The notes beneath the pieces are model-generated. The model made no database searches. It had not been told where the DNA came from and saw nothing but the letters and a program-made list of their open reading frames with translations. Source: Winogradskyella sp. (lineage in GTDB: Bacteria; Bacteroidota; Bacteroidia; Flavobacteriales; Flavobacteriaceae). From it: 40,982 bases of DNA. The stretch spans positions 1-40,982 of the forward strand of contig NZ_JABDQL010000029.1 of NCBI RefSeq assembly GCF_013042245.1. Reading direction: 5' to 3'. Below, in pieces: positions 8,947 through 17,288 of this stretch. Made by a program: the position numbers and the translations under genes. How positions within the stretch are numbered: the stretch's first letter is position 1; each line of letters opens with the position of its first letter.

Positions 8947-9875
8947 TATTTCAATAATATAAATTGAAACAATAAAAGCGAAAGGATACCTGTAAGCATT
9001 ACTAATTTTAGAATGTTACTTATCATTTTATAATCTCTATTAAGTTCTGCGCTAAACAGCTTTATGCACGTATATATTAATGGTGCTATGATTAATAATA
9101 AGACATAACCCATGGCTATTGGCTGTTTGTAGAGATTGTTGGAAAGGTATATAATAATTACTCCGAGTGGAATTAAAGACAATATAAAAGCTAGTTTTGT
9201 GGCACGCTGTCTTCCTAAGACTATTGGTAGACTTTTAATTCCCATTTTATAATCGCCGTCTATGTCCTCAATATCTTTTATAATTTCACGAAGTAAATTG
9301 AGCATAAAAGCAAAAATGGCATAGTCTTTAATGAGATCTAAGAAAAATAACTGCGACGATTGATTTGCTCTTGTTACAGCAGGAACTAAATCAAACACAC
9401 CAACTAAAAGAATACTTAGACTAACAAGACCTGCAACAATAATATTACCAACTAAAGTGATACTTTTAAGGTATGTGGAGTAGATGTAAAGCAATGCAGA
9501 AGCTAACACAAAAATGATAAAAAAGGAAGGTTTGCCAATAGCTCTTGAGATTAGGAAACCTAAAATAACACCAATAAAATTTAGAGCGATAAATAAATTT
9601 GTTGCTGTTTTTTCAGAAATATGTCTACCGACTATAACTGATTCGGGTTTATTGATTTTATCAGCTGTAACATCTTCAATGTCGTTAATTATATAACCAG
9701 CGGCGGCAATAAAGACTGTAGCTAAAACTAAGATTATAAAGTCCATAGTACTTAAAGCTGTCCTGAAGCCGTAATCTTCTTTTAAAGGTTCTAGAAGTGC
9801 GTATTTTATGAGAGCTTGGGTTAAAACTATTAATAGTAAGTTTTTCCAACGAATGAGTTTAAGAATATAATTCAT
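8946..9875 (-). CDS. UbiA family prenyltransferase (geranylgeranylglycerol-phosphate geranylgeranyltransferase-like)
   Basis: A 309-residue membrane protein with about eight helices. The first UbiA aspartate motif is NDIEDVTADKINKPE (residues 64-78), and the second, DIEDIDGDYKMGIKSLP, lies near residue 200. UbiA enzymes transfer a polyprenyl chain onto an acceptor in the inner membrane. Flavobacterial members in this gene order are usually annotated as geranylgeranylglycerol-phosphate geranylgeranyltransferase, but the acceptor cannot be read from sequence. It sits between a small membrane protein gene and maf in the leftward cluster. Confidence 0.88.
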   Translation of the reverse strand: MNYILKLIRWKNLLLIVLTQALIKYALLEPLKEDYGFRTALSTMDFIILVLATVFIAAAGYIINDIEDVTADKINKPESVIVGRHISEKTATNLFIALNFIGVILGFLISRAIGKPSFFIIFVLASALLYIYSTYLKSITLVGNIIVAGLVSLSILLVGVFDLVPAVTRANQSSQLFFLDLIKDYAIFAFMLNLLREIIKDIEDIDGDYKMGIKSLPIVLGRQRATKLAFILSLIPLGVIIIYLSNNLYKQPIAMGYVLLLIIAPLIYTCIKLFSAELNRDYKMISNILKLVMLTGILSLLLFQFILLK

Positions 9876-9881
9876 ATATGC

Positions 9882-10187
9882 TTATCGCGACATAATTTGA
9901 CTGATGAGGTGAAATACAGAAACGGACAATAATGCAAATAAAAAAAGAGTTAGAATTGCAGTTCTTTTATTAACGATACGCTCTTGTTTTCTAATTTTAT
10001 CTTTTATTTTTTGTTTGTCTTCCTTAGTTAAATTCTTATGCAAAAAATCCATCTCGTAGTGCAAATGTGCTTCGAGGTCTAGTTTTTCTTTGTATTTTGA
10101 GAATGGTTTTTTTGAACTTTGATTGAAAGTGTTTTGATTGTTGCCAAAACCAATGTAACCGAATCCTGTGCTATGTCTTCTTCCCAT
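9882..10187 (-). CDS. Hypothetical small membrane protein
   Basis: A 101-residue protein with a Gly/Asn-rich N-terminus (residues 5-25), a charged, probably helical middle (about 30-75) and one hydrophobic helix near the C-terminus (about 77-97). I do not recognise a family. It is 6 bases upstream of the UbiA gene and 62 bases downstream of kdsC, in the same direction, so it is probably part of the operon. Confidence 0.75.
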   Translation of the reverse strand: MGRRHSTGFGYIGFGNNQNTFNQSSKKPFSKYKEKLDLEAHLHYEMDFLHKNLTKEDKQKIKDKIRKQERIVNKRTAILTLFLFALLSVSVFHLISQIMSR

Positions 10188-10249
10188 GGTTTATTGATTT
10201 TAGACTTTAAAGATAATAATCAAAAATAATACTTTTATTTAAAGACTAA

Positions 10250-10780
10250 TCAATCGTAATTAGCTTCAAAATTTCCATTCCATTTGCCTTGTACTTTTAG
10301 TACTTGTTCAATAACATCTCTTACAGCACCTGCACCACCATTTTTATGAGATATGTATTTGGAAATAGCCTTTATCTCAGGTACCGCATCTTGCGGACAA
10401 CAGGGCAAACCTGCTAATTGCATTACAGGATAATCAGGGATATCATCACCCATATACAAAGTTTGAGATTTTGAGATATTGTTTTTCGAAAAATAATCGT
10501 TAAGCTGTTCAATTTTATTTTTTGCTCCCAAATAGACATCTTTAATACCTAAATGATTAAGTCTTTTCCTTACACCTTCGTTAGAGCCACCAGAAATAAT
10601 ACAAATATTATAGCCTAAGTCTACAGCAGTTTTTAGAGCGTATCCATCTTTAATATTAAAATTTCTAAGCATTTCGCCATCTGTAGTTACGGTAACAGTT
10701 CCATCCGTTAGCACACCATCCACATCAAAAATAAATGTGGTAATATCGTTTAGGTATTCTTTATAGCTTTTATCTTCCAT
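10250..10780 (-). CDS. kdsC: KdsC-type HAD phosphatase (3-deoxy-D-manno-octulosonate 8-phosphate phosphatase)
   Basis: A 176-residue HAD-superfamily phosphatase without a large cap domain. Motif I is FDVDGVLTDG, with catalytic Asp19 and Asp21. Motif II is the ISGG segment (residues 62-65). The acidic motif GDDIPDYPVM starts at 111. This is the KdsC (IIIA) pattern, which removes phosphate from KDO 8-phosphate in lipopolysaccharide core synthesis. The related YrbI-type specificity cannot be excluded. It lies between the DUF2520 gene and a small membrane protein gene, an arrangement I recall from other flavobacteria. Confidence 0.9.
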   Translation of the reverse strand: MEDKSYKEYLNDITTFIFDVDGVLTDGTVTVTTDGEMLRNFNIKDGYALKTAVDLGYNICIISGGSNEGVRKRLNHLGIKDVYLGAKNKIEQLNDYFSKNNISKSQTLYMGDDIPDYPVMQLAGLPCCPQDAVPEIKAISKYISHKNGGAGAVRDVIEQVLKVQGKWNGNFEANYD

Positions 10781-10809
10781 ATTATTATTAGCTCTTGCTT
10801 TTAGGTTTT

Positions 10810-11601
10810 TTAGCGTTTATTCCGTTTACGGTTGTAAGGATATTTAATGCCATGTGTTTTTTGAATGGATTGCGTTAGCAATTCATAAATATTAGAGTGT
10901 TCCTCATTTTCTAGTAACTTAAAGTGCTTCTTTAATGTTTTTATATCATTACGTTTTGCAGGACCAGTTTGTGCCATGTAAGGTGACATCTCTTGTACTT
11001 TGTTTGCTGTTTCAGCAATAAGGGGTTTTAATATTTCAAAATTAATACTTTTTGCATCGCTAATTTCATGAGCAATTCGGTATAACTGATTGGCGAAATT
11101 ATTTACAAATACAGCCGAAAGATGAAGGGTTTGCCGCTGTTCTGTGGAAATTTTGTAGTGTTTACTACCTACAGCTTCAGCCAAGTTTTTAAGTACTTCA
11201 AGTTTAGATTTGTCTTCAGTTTCAATGCAAAAAGGGACATTAGCAAAATCCATTTCCGCATCTTTAGAAAAACTTTGCAGCGGATAAAAAACACCACGGC
11301 TATTTTTCTTGTCCAAATCATGCAAACCTACACTTCCAGAGGTATGTACAAGGAAGCGATTATCAAAAGGTAATGCTTCAGATAGTTTAGCTACAGCATC
11401 ATCAGTGACTGCTAAAACGTAAATATCTACATCTTTTAAATTTGAAAGATTATCTATAACCTCAGTTTCATTTTGAAATGACTTTATTCGTTCAAACGTG
11501 CGGTTATACCATTGCTTAACGGCAATAGATTTAGACTTTGAAAACGCGCGATATAGATGCGAAGCCACATTACCAGCTCCAAGAATTGTTACAGTAATCA
11601 T
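10810..11601 (-). CDS. Rossmann-like and DUF2520 domain protein
   Basis: A 263-residue protein with an N-terminal NAD(P)-binding motif TILGAGNVASHL (residues 4-15) and a helical C-terminal half (FVNNFANQLYRIAHEI and AQTGPAKRNDIKTL) that matches the DUF2520 family. These proteins resemble pyrroline-5-carboxylate or ketopantoate-type reductases in fold. No substrate is established. It is the first gene of the leftward cluster with kdsC, ubiA and maf. Confidence 0.88.
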   Translation of the reverse strand: MITVTILGAGNVASHLYRAFSKSKSIAVKQWYNRTFERIKSFQNETEVIDNLSNLKDVDIYVLAVTDDAVAKLSEALPFDNRFLVHTSGSVGLHDLDKKNSRGVFYPLQSFSKDAEMDFANVPFCIETEDKSKLEVLKNLAEAVGSKHYKISTEQRQTLHLSAVFVNNFANQLYRIAHEISDAKSINFEILKPLIAETANKVQEMSPYMAQTGPAKRNDIKTLKKHFKLLENEEHSNIYELLTQSIQKTHGIKYPYNRKRNKR

Positions 11602-11650
11602 AGCGTAAAAATACTAAGAATTATAGCGTCTAAAAAATGAAGTGTCTTTC

Positions 11651-11678
11651 AATAAAATAAAAAATTAGTCTACCTTTA
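11651..11678 (+). promoter_or_regulatory. Possible promoter of the haemoglobin gene
   Basis: TACCTTTA at 11671-11678 is a seven-of-eight match to TAnnTTTG. A TTTC lies 20 bases before it, at 11647-11650. The start codon is at 11684, so a transcript from here would have almost no leader. Confidence 0.3.
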
Positions 11679-11683
11679 AAACC

Positions 11684-12076
11684 ATGTCAAAACTAGATAT
11701 AAAAACCAGAGAAGATGTTTTTCTTCTTGTTACTAAATTCTACGAAAAAGTGAAAAAGGACTGGGTTCTTGCCCCTTTTTTTAACAATACGATTAAAGAC
11801 TGGGATGAGCATTTGCAACATCTAACAACGTTTTGGGAGTCGAGTTTGTTTTTAAAAACAAAGTTTACAGGAAATCCGTTAGAAGCTCATGTAAATATTG
11901 ATAAAGCTCATCATAATAGTATAACAGAATTGCACTTTGGTTTGTGGTTAAATCTTTGGTTTGAAACTATTGACGAATTATTTGTAGGCCATTATGCTGA
12001 AAATGCCAAACGTCGCGCCCGTAAAATGGGGACTTTCTTGTATTTAAAAATTTTTGAAGCAAGACAAAATCAATGA
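11684..12076 (+). CDS. Group III truncated haemoglobin
   Basis: A 130-residue single-domain globin of the truncated type. Features of the group III (trHbP) family are the FY pair at residues 19-20 (B10 region), the WVLAPFFN segment and the proximal histidine in ELHFGLWLNLW (His84). It would bind haem and an O2, NO or similar ligand in the cytoplasm. The physiological role of this group is not settled. It is a stand-alone gene transcribed away from the DUF2520 cluster and is followed 25 bases later by mscL. Confidence 0.9.
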   Translation: MSKLDIKTREDVFLLVTKFYEKVKKDWVLAPFFNNTIKDWDEHLQHLTTFWESSLFLKTKFTGNPLEAHVNIDKAHHNSITELHFGLWLNLWFETIDELFVGHYAENAKRRARKMGTFLYLKIFEARQNQ

Positions 12077-12101
12077 GTTTTATTATAAATATAAAAATAA
12101 C

Positions 12102-12551
12102 ATGAAATTACTAAAAGAATTTAAAGAGTTTGCTGTTAAAGGAAACATGATGGACATGGCGATTGGTATTATCATCGGTACAGCTTTTAATAAAGTTATC
12201 GATGTATTAGCCAAGCAAGTTTTACTGCCACCGCTATCATTATTGTCTGATGGTGTCAATCTCCAAAACCAAAAATTTGTATTACGAGAAGCAGTATTTA
12301 ATGGTGAAGGAGAACTCACTATATCTGAAGTTGCTATTGCCTATGGTAAGCTCGCTGAGGTCTTTTTAGATTTTTTCATCATTGGATTTACTGTTTTTAT
12401 CATCGTTAAATTTATGAATAGGTTAAAGCGTAAAGCTCAAGACACCAGTGACAATACCGTTGTGACACCTAAAGACATTGAGTTGCTTTCAAATTTAAAT
12501 ACATTGATGGAAGAACAGAATCAACTATTGAAGGCTCAAAAAGCTTCATAA
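12102..12551 (+). CDS. mscL: Large-conductance mechanosensitive channel MscL
   Basis: A 149-residue MscL. The start at 12102 gives the classical N-terminus MKLLKEFKEFAVKGNMMDMA. A longer frame from 12054 would add 16 residues and overlap the haemoglobin gene, which is unlikely. TM1 is MAIGIIIGTAFNKVIDVLAK (about 19-38) and TM2 is EVFLDFFIIGFTVFIIVKFM (about 86-105), with a cytoplasmic helix at the end. The homopentamer acts as an emergency osmotic valve in the inner membrane. Confidence 0.95.
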   Translation: MKLLKEFKEFAVKGNMMDMAIGIIIGTAFNKVIDVLAKQVLLPPLSLLSDGVNLQNQKFVLREAVFNGEGELTISEVAIAYGKLAEVFLDFFIIGFTVFIIVKFMNRLKRKAQDTSDNTVVTPKDIELLSNLNTLMEEQNQLLKAQKAS

Positions 12552-12615
12552 TTATTGAAAGAAATTTAACAACTTTTTGCATTTGTTAGAAGTCAAAAAA
12601 ATGGGTTAAAAGCCT

Positions 12616-12623
12616 TATCTTTG
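12616..12623 (+). promoter_or_regulatory. Putative -7 promoter element of the ccsA/resB fusion gene
   Basis: TATCTTTG is an exact TAnnTTTG match, 26 bases upstream of the start codon at 12650. No TTTG was found at the usual -33 distance; the nearest is 30 bases away, at 12582. Confidence 0.4.
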
Positions 12624-12649
12624 CCTGAGCTTAAAATAAGCCGTTCGTT

Positions 12650-15600
12650 ATGCAAAAGAAAATCGCTAATTTCCTATTTTCCACAAGACTTACCTCAATA
12701 TTATTTATTCTATTTGCTGTTGCCATGGCGGCAGGTACTCTTATAGATCGCAACATGGATACCTCTCCAACACCATTTACTAGGCATTACATATATAATG
12801 CTTGGTGGTTTGAAGCAATTATGGTGTTTTTTGTTATTAATTTTATGGGTAATATTTTTAGATTTCGTTTATGGCGAAAAGAAAAATGGGCAACACTCAC
12901 ATTACATTTATCTTTTATACTAATCTTATTAGGCGCATTTGTAACACGCTACGTTGGGTATGAAGGTGCACTAGCGATTAGAGAAGGTGATACATCTAAT
13001 CAACTGCTATCTCTTAAAACTTATATTAAGGGGCGCATTATTGGTAATTATCAACTTAATGGTCAATTACAGCAATATAATTTTGAAGAACATGTCGATT
13101 TCTCTGAAAGATTAGATAATGATTTTGAACAGACGTATACTTACGGAAATATACCTGTAACCATTGCTGTAAAAGAGTTTATTAAAGGAGCTGAAAAAGA
13201 TATTGTACCTAGTGATGAAGGAGAAAATTACCTTAAAATAGTTGAAGCTGGTGGAGGAAAACCACATAATCATTTTCTTAAAGAAGGCGAAACACAGAGC
13301 ATCCATAATATTCTATTTACGCTCAATAAATTTCAAGAAGGCGCCATCAATATCACAAATAATGATGCAGGAATTTTTATTAACTCACCTTATGATGGAG
13401 AATACCTAACCATGGCGACCATGCGCCAAGGTAAATTGGTGAAAGATAGCTTACAGCGATTGGCATTGCGTTCTCGATATATTATAGAGAACATGCAAAT
13501 GGTTTTCCCAAAGCCTGTGGTCAAAGGTAAATTTGCCGTGGTTAAAAAATCGCAAATTCTCAAAAATGATGAAGATGGTGTTATTTTAGATATTACCGCA
13601 AACGGAGAAACTAAAGAACTTGGTCTAATTGGAGGTCAAGGTATTAATAGCGGATATGAAACTATTAAAGTTGGTGGGTTAGATATAGATGTTCAGTATG
13701 GTTCTAAACTTATTGAACTACCATTCTCAGTAAAATTGAATGATTTTATAGCGGAGAAATACCCTGGTACAGAAAATCAGTACTCATCCTATGAAAGTAA
13801 AGTAACGGTCGTTGATAAAGAAAATGAAGATTTTGATTACCGAATTTATATGAATCATATTTTAGATTATCGCGGTTATCGCTTTTTTCAGTCAGGTTTT
13901 GACCCAGATGAAAAAGGAACTATTTTATCCGTAAATCATGATATGTGGGGAACTTACATCACTTATGCTGGATATTTATTGTTGTATTTTGGATTATTAG
14001 CAATCATGTTTGCAAGACATACACGTTTTGATGAGTTACGTAAAAACTTAAAGAAACTTAAAAAGAAAAAAGCTAAGATTTTAGCAACTTTATTAGTGTT
14101 GTTTAGTTTATCAGGTTTTTCTCAAGAGCATTCTGCAAATGACGGACATGACCATAGTATGGAATTGCAAAAACAGCAAATAGACTCTATACTTAAGGTT
14201 AATATTACACCCAAAAAGCATGCCGATAAGTTTGCAAAAATGGTCATTCAAGACATTAGCGGTCGAATGATGCCCATGCATACCTTTGCTTCAGAGATTT
14301 TACGTAAGCTCAGTAAAAAAGATACTTACGAAGATTTTAGTGCGACACAGGTTTTTCTTTCCATGCAAGAAAGCCCACAATTATGGTCTAATACACCTGT
14401 CATCTATATGAGGCGAATGGAGACAGATTCTATTAAAAAAATTATTGGTATAGATAAATCTGTTAAGTATGCACGGTTTGTAGACTTTTTTGATGAAAGA
14501 GGTGCCTATAAATTAGAGCCGTATCTAGCAGAAGCCTATAAAACACAAACACCAACTGGACATCAAAAGAAGTTTCGAGAAACAAATGACCGCGTTAGAT
14601 TACTATTTGATGTGATAGAAGGTAATTCTCTAAAAATATTTCCAGTACCTAATGACGAAAATAATAAATGGATTTCTTCAGATGAATTTAGACTTGGAGA
14701 TTATAGAACTAAAATAAAAGATACGCTTTACGGTAATTTTATTAATAATGGTTTTAGTGCTTATTTAATGACCCTCAACCAAGCTAAACAAACCGGTGAT
14801 TTTTCACAAGCGGAAGCTTTATTAAAAGGTTTTAAAAAGTCTCAAGAGAAATACGGGAGTGAGGTTATGCCGTCTGATAAAAAGATTGAAACTGAAATTG
14901 CGTATAATAAGTATGATATTTTTCAGAAGCTCTTCAGCTGGTATATGTATGCGGGTACTTTGTTATTTATACTTATAATTATTCAGATTTTTAAGTATAA
15001 AAGCACATGGTTAAAGTATGCTATAAAAGCTTTTATTGGAGTTATTATTTTATTATTTGCGCTTCATACAGGAGGTTTAATTGTTCGTTGGTATTTGTCT
15101 GGACATGCACCATGGAGTGATGCTTATGAGTCCATGATTTATGTAGCTTGGTCTGTTATGTTATTTGGTCTATTATTTGGTAGAAAAAATAGTCTCACAA
15201 TTGCTGCTTCGGCTTTCGTAACATCTATGATTTTAATGATTGCGCATTGGAGCTGGATGGATCCGGCTATTGCAAATCTTCAGCCAGTATTACAAGGTTA
15301 TTGGCTAATGATACACGTATCTGTTATTGTTGGTAGTTATGGTCCTTTTGCCTTAGGTATGATTTTGGGGCTTGTTGCCCTGTTATTAATGATTTTTACG
15401 AATAAGGAAAATAAAGAACGTATGCTTATCAATATAAAAGAGCTTACTATTATAAATGAGCTGGCACTTACAGTTGGTTTAGTCATGCTAACCATTGGTA
15501 ATTTCCTTGGCGGTATGTGGGCAAACGAAAGTTGGGGTCGTTATTGGGGCTGGGATCCAAAAGAAACTTGGGCATTAATCAGTATTATGATTTATGCATT

Positions 15601-15841
15601 TGTGATTCATATGCGGCTCGTACCAGGATTGAGAAGTAGATGGATGTATAGTTTAATGTCTGTATTGGCTTTTGGCAGTATTTTAATGACATATTTTGGA
15701 GTCAATTTCTATCTGTCAGGATTACACAGTTATGCTAGCGGTGACCAAATTCTAAGTTTTCAATTTATTGCCATAACACTAGGTATTATTGCTATTATAG
15801 GCTTTTTTGCCTATAGAAAGCATAAGACTTTTTACAGATAG
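12650..15841 (+). CDS. Cytochrome c maturation protein, ResB/CcsA fusion
   Basis: A 1063-residue membrane protein that joins the two System II components. Residues about 1-460 are ResB-like: N-terminal membrane helices, a large periplasmic domain, then a helix near 440-460. A second signal-like hydrophobic segment ending GFSQEHS lies near 475-492 and leads into a soluble domain. The C-terminal third (about 760-1063) is CcsA, with the haem-handling tryptophan-rich motif WGRYWGWD at 962-969 and conserved histidines in the flanking helices. Together these parts carry haem across the membrane and attach it to apocytochrome c. Such fusions are normal for Bacteroidota. It is followed by small membrane proteins. 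Confidence 0.92.
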   Translation: MQKKIANFLFSTRLTSILFILFAVAMAAGTLIDRNMDTSPTPFTRHYIYNAWWFEAIMVFFVINFMGNIFRFRLWRKEKWATLTLHLSFILILLGAFVTRYVGYEGALAIREGDTSNQLLSLKTYIKGRIIGNYQLNGQLQQYNFEEHVDFSERLDNDFEQTYTYGNIPVTIAVKEFIKGAEKDIVPSDEGENYLKIVEAGGGKPHNHFLKEGETQSIHNILFTLNKFQEGAINITNNDAGIFINSPYDGEYLTMATMRQGKLVKDSLQRLALRSRYIIENMQMVFPKPVVKGKFAVVKKSQILKNDEDGVILDITANGETKELGLIGGQGINSGYETIKVGGLDIDVQYGSKLIELPFSVKLNDFIAEKYPGTENQYSSYESKVTVVDKENEDFDYRIYMNHILDYRGYRFFQSGFDPDEKGTILSVNHDMWGTYITYAGYLLLYFGLLAIMFARHTRFDELRKNLKKLKKKKAKILATLLVLFSLSGFSQEHSANDGHDHSMELQKQQIDSILKVNITPKKHADKFAKMVIQDISGRMMPMHTFASEILRKLSKKDTYEDFSATQVFLSMQESPQLWSNTPVIYMRRMETDSIKKIIGIDKSVKYARFVDFFDERGAYKLEPYLAEAYKTQTPTGHQKKFRETNDRVRLLFDVIEGNSLKIFPVPNDENNKWISSDEFRLGDYRTKIKDTLYGNFINNGFSAYLMTLNQAKQTGDFSQAEALLKGFKKSQEKYGSEVMPSDKKIETEIAYNKYDIFQKLFSWYMYAGTLLFILIIIQIFKYKSTWLKYAIKAFIGVIILLFALHTGGLIVRWYLSGHAPWSDAYESMIYVAWSVMLFGLLFGRKNSLTIAASAFVTSMILMIAHWSWMDPAIANLQPVLQGYWLMIHVSVIVGSYGPFALGMILGLVALLLMIFTNKENKERMLINIKELTIINELALTVGLVMLTIGNFLGGMWANESWGRYWGWDPKETWALISIMIYAFVIHMRLVPGLRSRWMYSLMSVLAFGSILMTYFGVNFYLSGLHSYASGDQILSFQFIAITLGIIAIIGFFAYRKHKTFYR

Positions 15842-15917
15842 TGTACAAATTTCTTACATTATTAATCAGGTCAACTTCATTTTTATGTAACTTGTGCCTA
15901 TTAAATTAACCAATTAA

Positions 15918-16106
15918 ATGAATTTCTTCAAAAAATTAGGAGCTGCCAATATTTTTATATTAGCTTTATGTGCAGTTATAATTATTGTTGCAGAGTACTT
16001 ATTTTTAACTGGTAATAGATTACACGGTATCTTTATAGGTCTTTGGGCTCCAACGTTATTGGGTGTAATTATTTACCTCAAAATTATTAACAATGGAGGC
16101 AGATGA
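15918..16106 (+). CDS. Small membrane protein, two predicted helices
   Basis: A 62-residue hydrophobic protein. Helix 1 is about residues 13-31 (IFILALCAVIIIVAEYLF) and helix 2 about 38-56 (GIFIGLWAPTLLGVIIYLK). No family is recognised. It follows the cytochrome c maturation gene by 76 bases in the same direction, so a role in respiratory-complex assembly is possible but unproven. Confidence 0.7.
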   Translation: MNFFKKLGAANIFILALCAVIIIVAEYLFLTGNRLHGIFIGLWAPTLLGVIIYLKIINNGGR

Positions 16107-16194
16107 TATAGTATTTTGGTTCTCCATTATAGTTTCGGCTCTAGTAGTTCTGTGGGCTTATTTTATAATAAGAGCTTTTAATAGAATTAAGTAG
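16093..16194 (+). CDS. Possible 33-residue single-helix membrane peptide
   Basis: An ATG at 16093 opens a frame MEADDIVFWFSIIVSALVVL plus WAYFIIRAFNRIK, ending at 16194. It overlaps the end of the preceding gene by 14 bases in another frame. An acidic start, one hydrophobic helix and a basic end are typical of real small membrane proteins, and the overlap could allow translational coupling. It is too short to be sure of. The remaining bases to 16365 show nothing. Confidence 0.4.
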   Translation: MEADDIVFWFSIIVSALVVLWAYFIIRAFNRIK

Positions 16195-16365
16195 TAAAGC
16201 ATAATTACATTAAGTTAAACACACTTTATTAATTATTTTTATTACTTTATAACAGGCGTTTATATAATTATTTTAATTTGTATACTCTCTTCATGACTTT
16301 GTTTGGTGATTTAGTTTCTTATTTAGTACTAATCAAAATAACACTGATTATAACTTGAAATTATC

Positions 16366-16743
16366 ATGATAAAGTACCTTCGTATTATATTGATTGGTTT
16401 TTATGGGTTTGCAGGAAGTTATCATTTTATAAACCCAGAGTTTTATTACCCTTTAATTCCAGATTATTTACCGTATGCTGAGTTTATAAATTATGCAAGT
16501 GGTTTACTTGAGATACTGTTAGCAATTGGTGTAACACTACCGAGAACACGATTATTAGCAGTTAAAGGGATTATTACATTACTTATATTCTTTATTCCTT
16601 CACATGTCTATTTTATTACTGAAGGTGGTTGTATGTCAGATTCTCTTTGCGTACCGTTATGGATAGCTTGGGTACGGTTAATCGTAATTCATCCTTTACT
16701 GATTTTGTGGGCTTGGTCGATTAGAACAACTAATAAATTATGA
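16366..16743 (+). CDS. DoxX-like membrane protein
   Basis: A 125-residue protein with four predicted membrane helices. The pattern FYGFAGSYHFINPEFYYPLIPDYLPY near the N-terminus resembles DoxX/COG4270-type proteins, which carry a G-x-x-H-F...P...P.LP motif in this region. No catalytic role is established for this branch. Its stop codon overlaps the start of the next gene (ATGA), so the two are translationally coupled. Confidence 0.75.
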   Translation: MIKYLRIILIGFYGFAGSYHFINPEFYYPLIPDYLPYAEFINYASGLLEILLAIGVTLPRTRLLAVKGIITLLIFFIPSHVYFITEGGCMSDSLCVPLWIAWVRLIVIHPLLILWAWSIRTTNKL

Positions 16744-17192
16744 GCATAAATGAGATACGCTTAATTATTGACTCTGGGTTTTTAGTATTGATTTGGGCAG
16801 TGCAATTAGTTATATACCCAAGTTTCGGTTATTATTCACAATCAAATCTATTCAAGTGGCATCAAAGTTATACCAAGCGTGTAACTATCATAGTATTACC
16901 TTTAATGTTTAGTCAGCTTATTTTAGGAATTATTCATTTATGGCAAACTCAGAATTGGTATACGGTTTTGAGTATGTTTATTATAATTTTACTTTGGCTT
17001 GTGACATTTCTTATTTTTGTTCCACTTCATCAAAGCATAGATAATAAACCCTTAGAAAATGTTTGTAAAAAACTAGTCAAGTATAACTGGACTCGAACAC
17101 TTCTTTGGACATTATTGTTTGGTATTACATTATACTACTTTCTTTCTATTTTAAAAAATAATGTGCATATTTGTGCCATTATGGTTGCATAA
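16740..17192 (+). CDS. Hypothetical four-helix membrane protein
   Basis: A 150-residue protein with four hydrophobic segments and a conserved-looking WHQSYTKRVT loop between helices 1 and 2. It overlaps the DoxX-like gene by four bases (ATGA). I do not recognise a named family with confidence. Its pairing with a DoxX-like protein suggests a two-subunit membrane complex. Confidence 0.7.
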   Translation: MSINEIRLIIDSGFLVLIWAVQLVIYPSFGYYSQSNLFKWHQSYTKRVTIIVLPLMFSQLILGIIHLWQTQNWYTVLSMFIIILLWLVTFLIFVPLHQSIDNKPLENVCKKLVKYNWTRTLLWTLLFGITLYYFLSILKNNVHICAIMVA

Positions 17193-17240
17193 GACACTTA
17201 CTAAAAGAAAAATTATCGCTAGTTCTTTAGCGAATTAAAT

Positions 17241-17263
17241 GCTGTTTCAGTTTCTGAAATAGC
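17241..17263 (+). other. Stem-loop between membrane gene and MATE gene
   Basis: GCTGTTTCAG, three bases TTT, then CTGAAATAGC form a 10-bp stem with one G-U pair. A smaller hairpin TCGCTA/TAGCGA lies just before it (17216-17233). The run of T after the stem is weak, so this is a possible terminator or leader structure rather than a certain one. Confidence 0.35.
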
Positions 17264-17288
17264 CAGTACTTATTTTACTTTCAATATT

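Noticed and set aside
12054-12101. Upstream start for mscL
   Set aside because: It would overlap the haemoglobin gene and add 16 residues absent from MscL proteins. The ATG at 12102 gives the canonical N-terminus.
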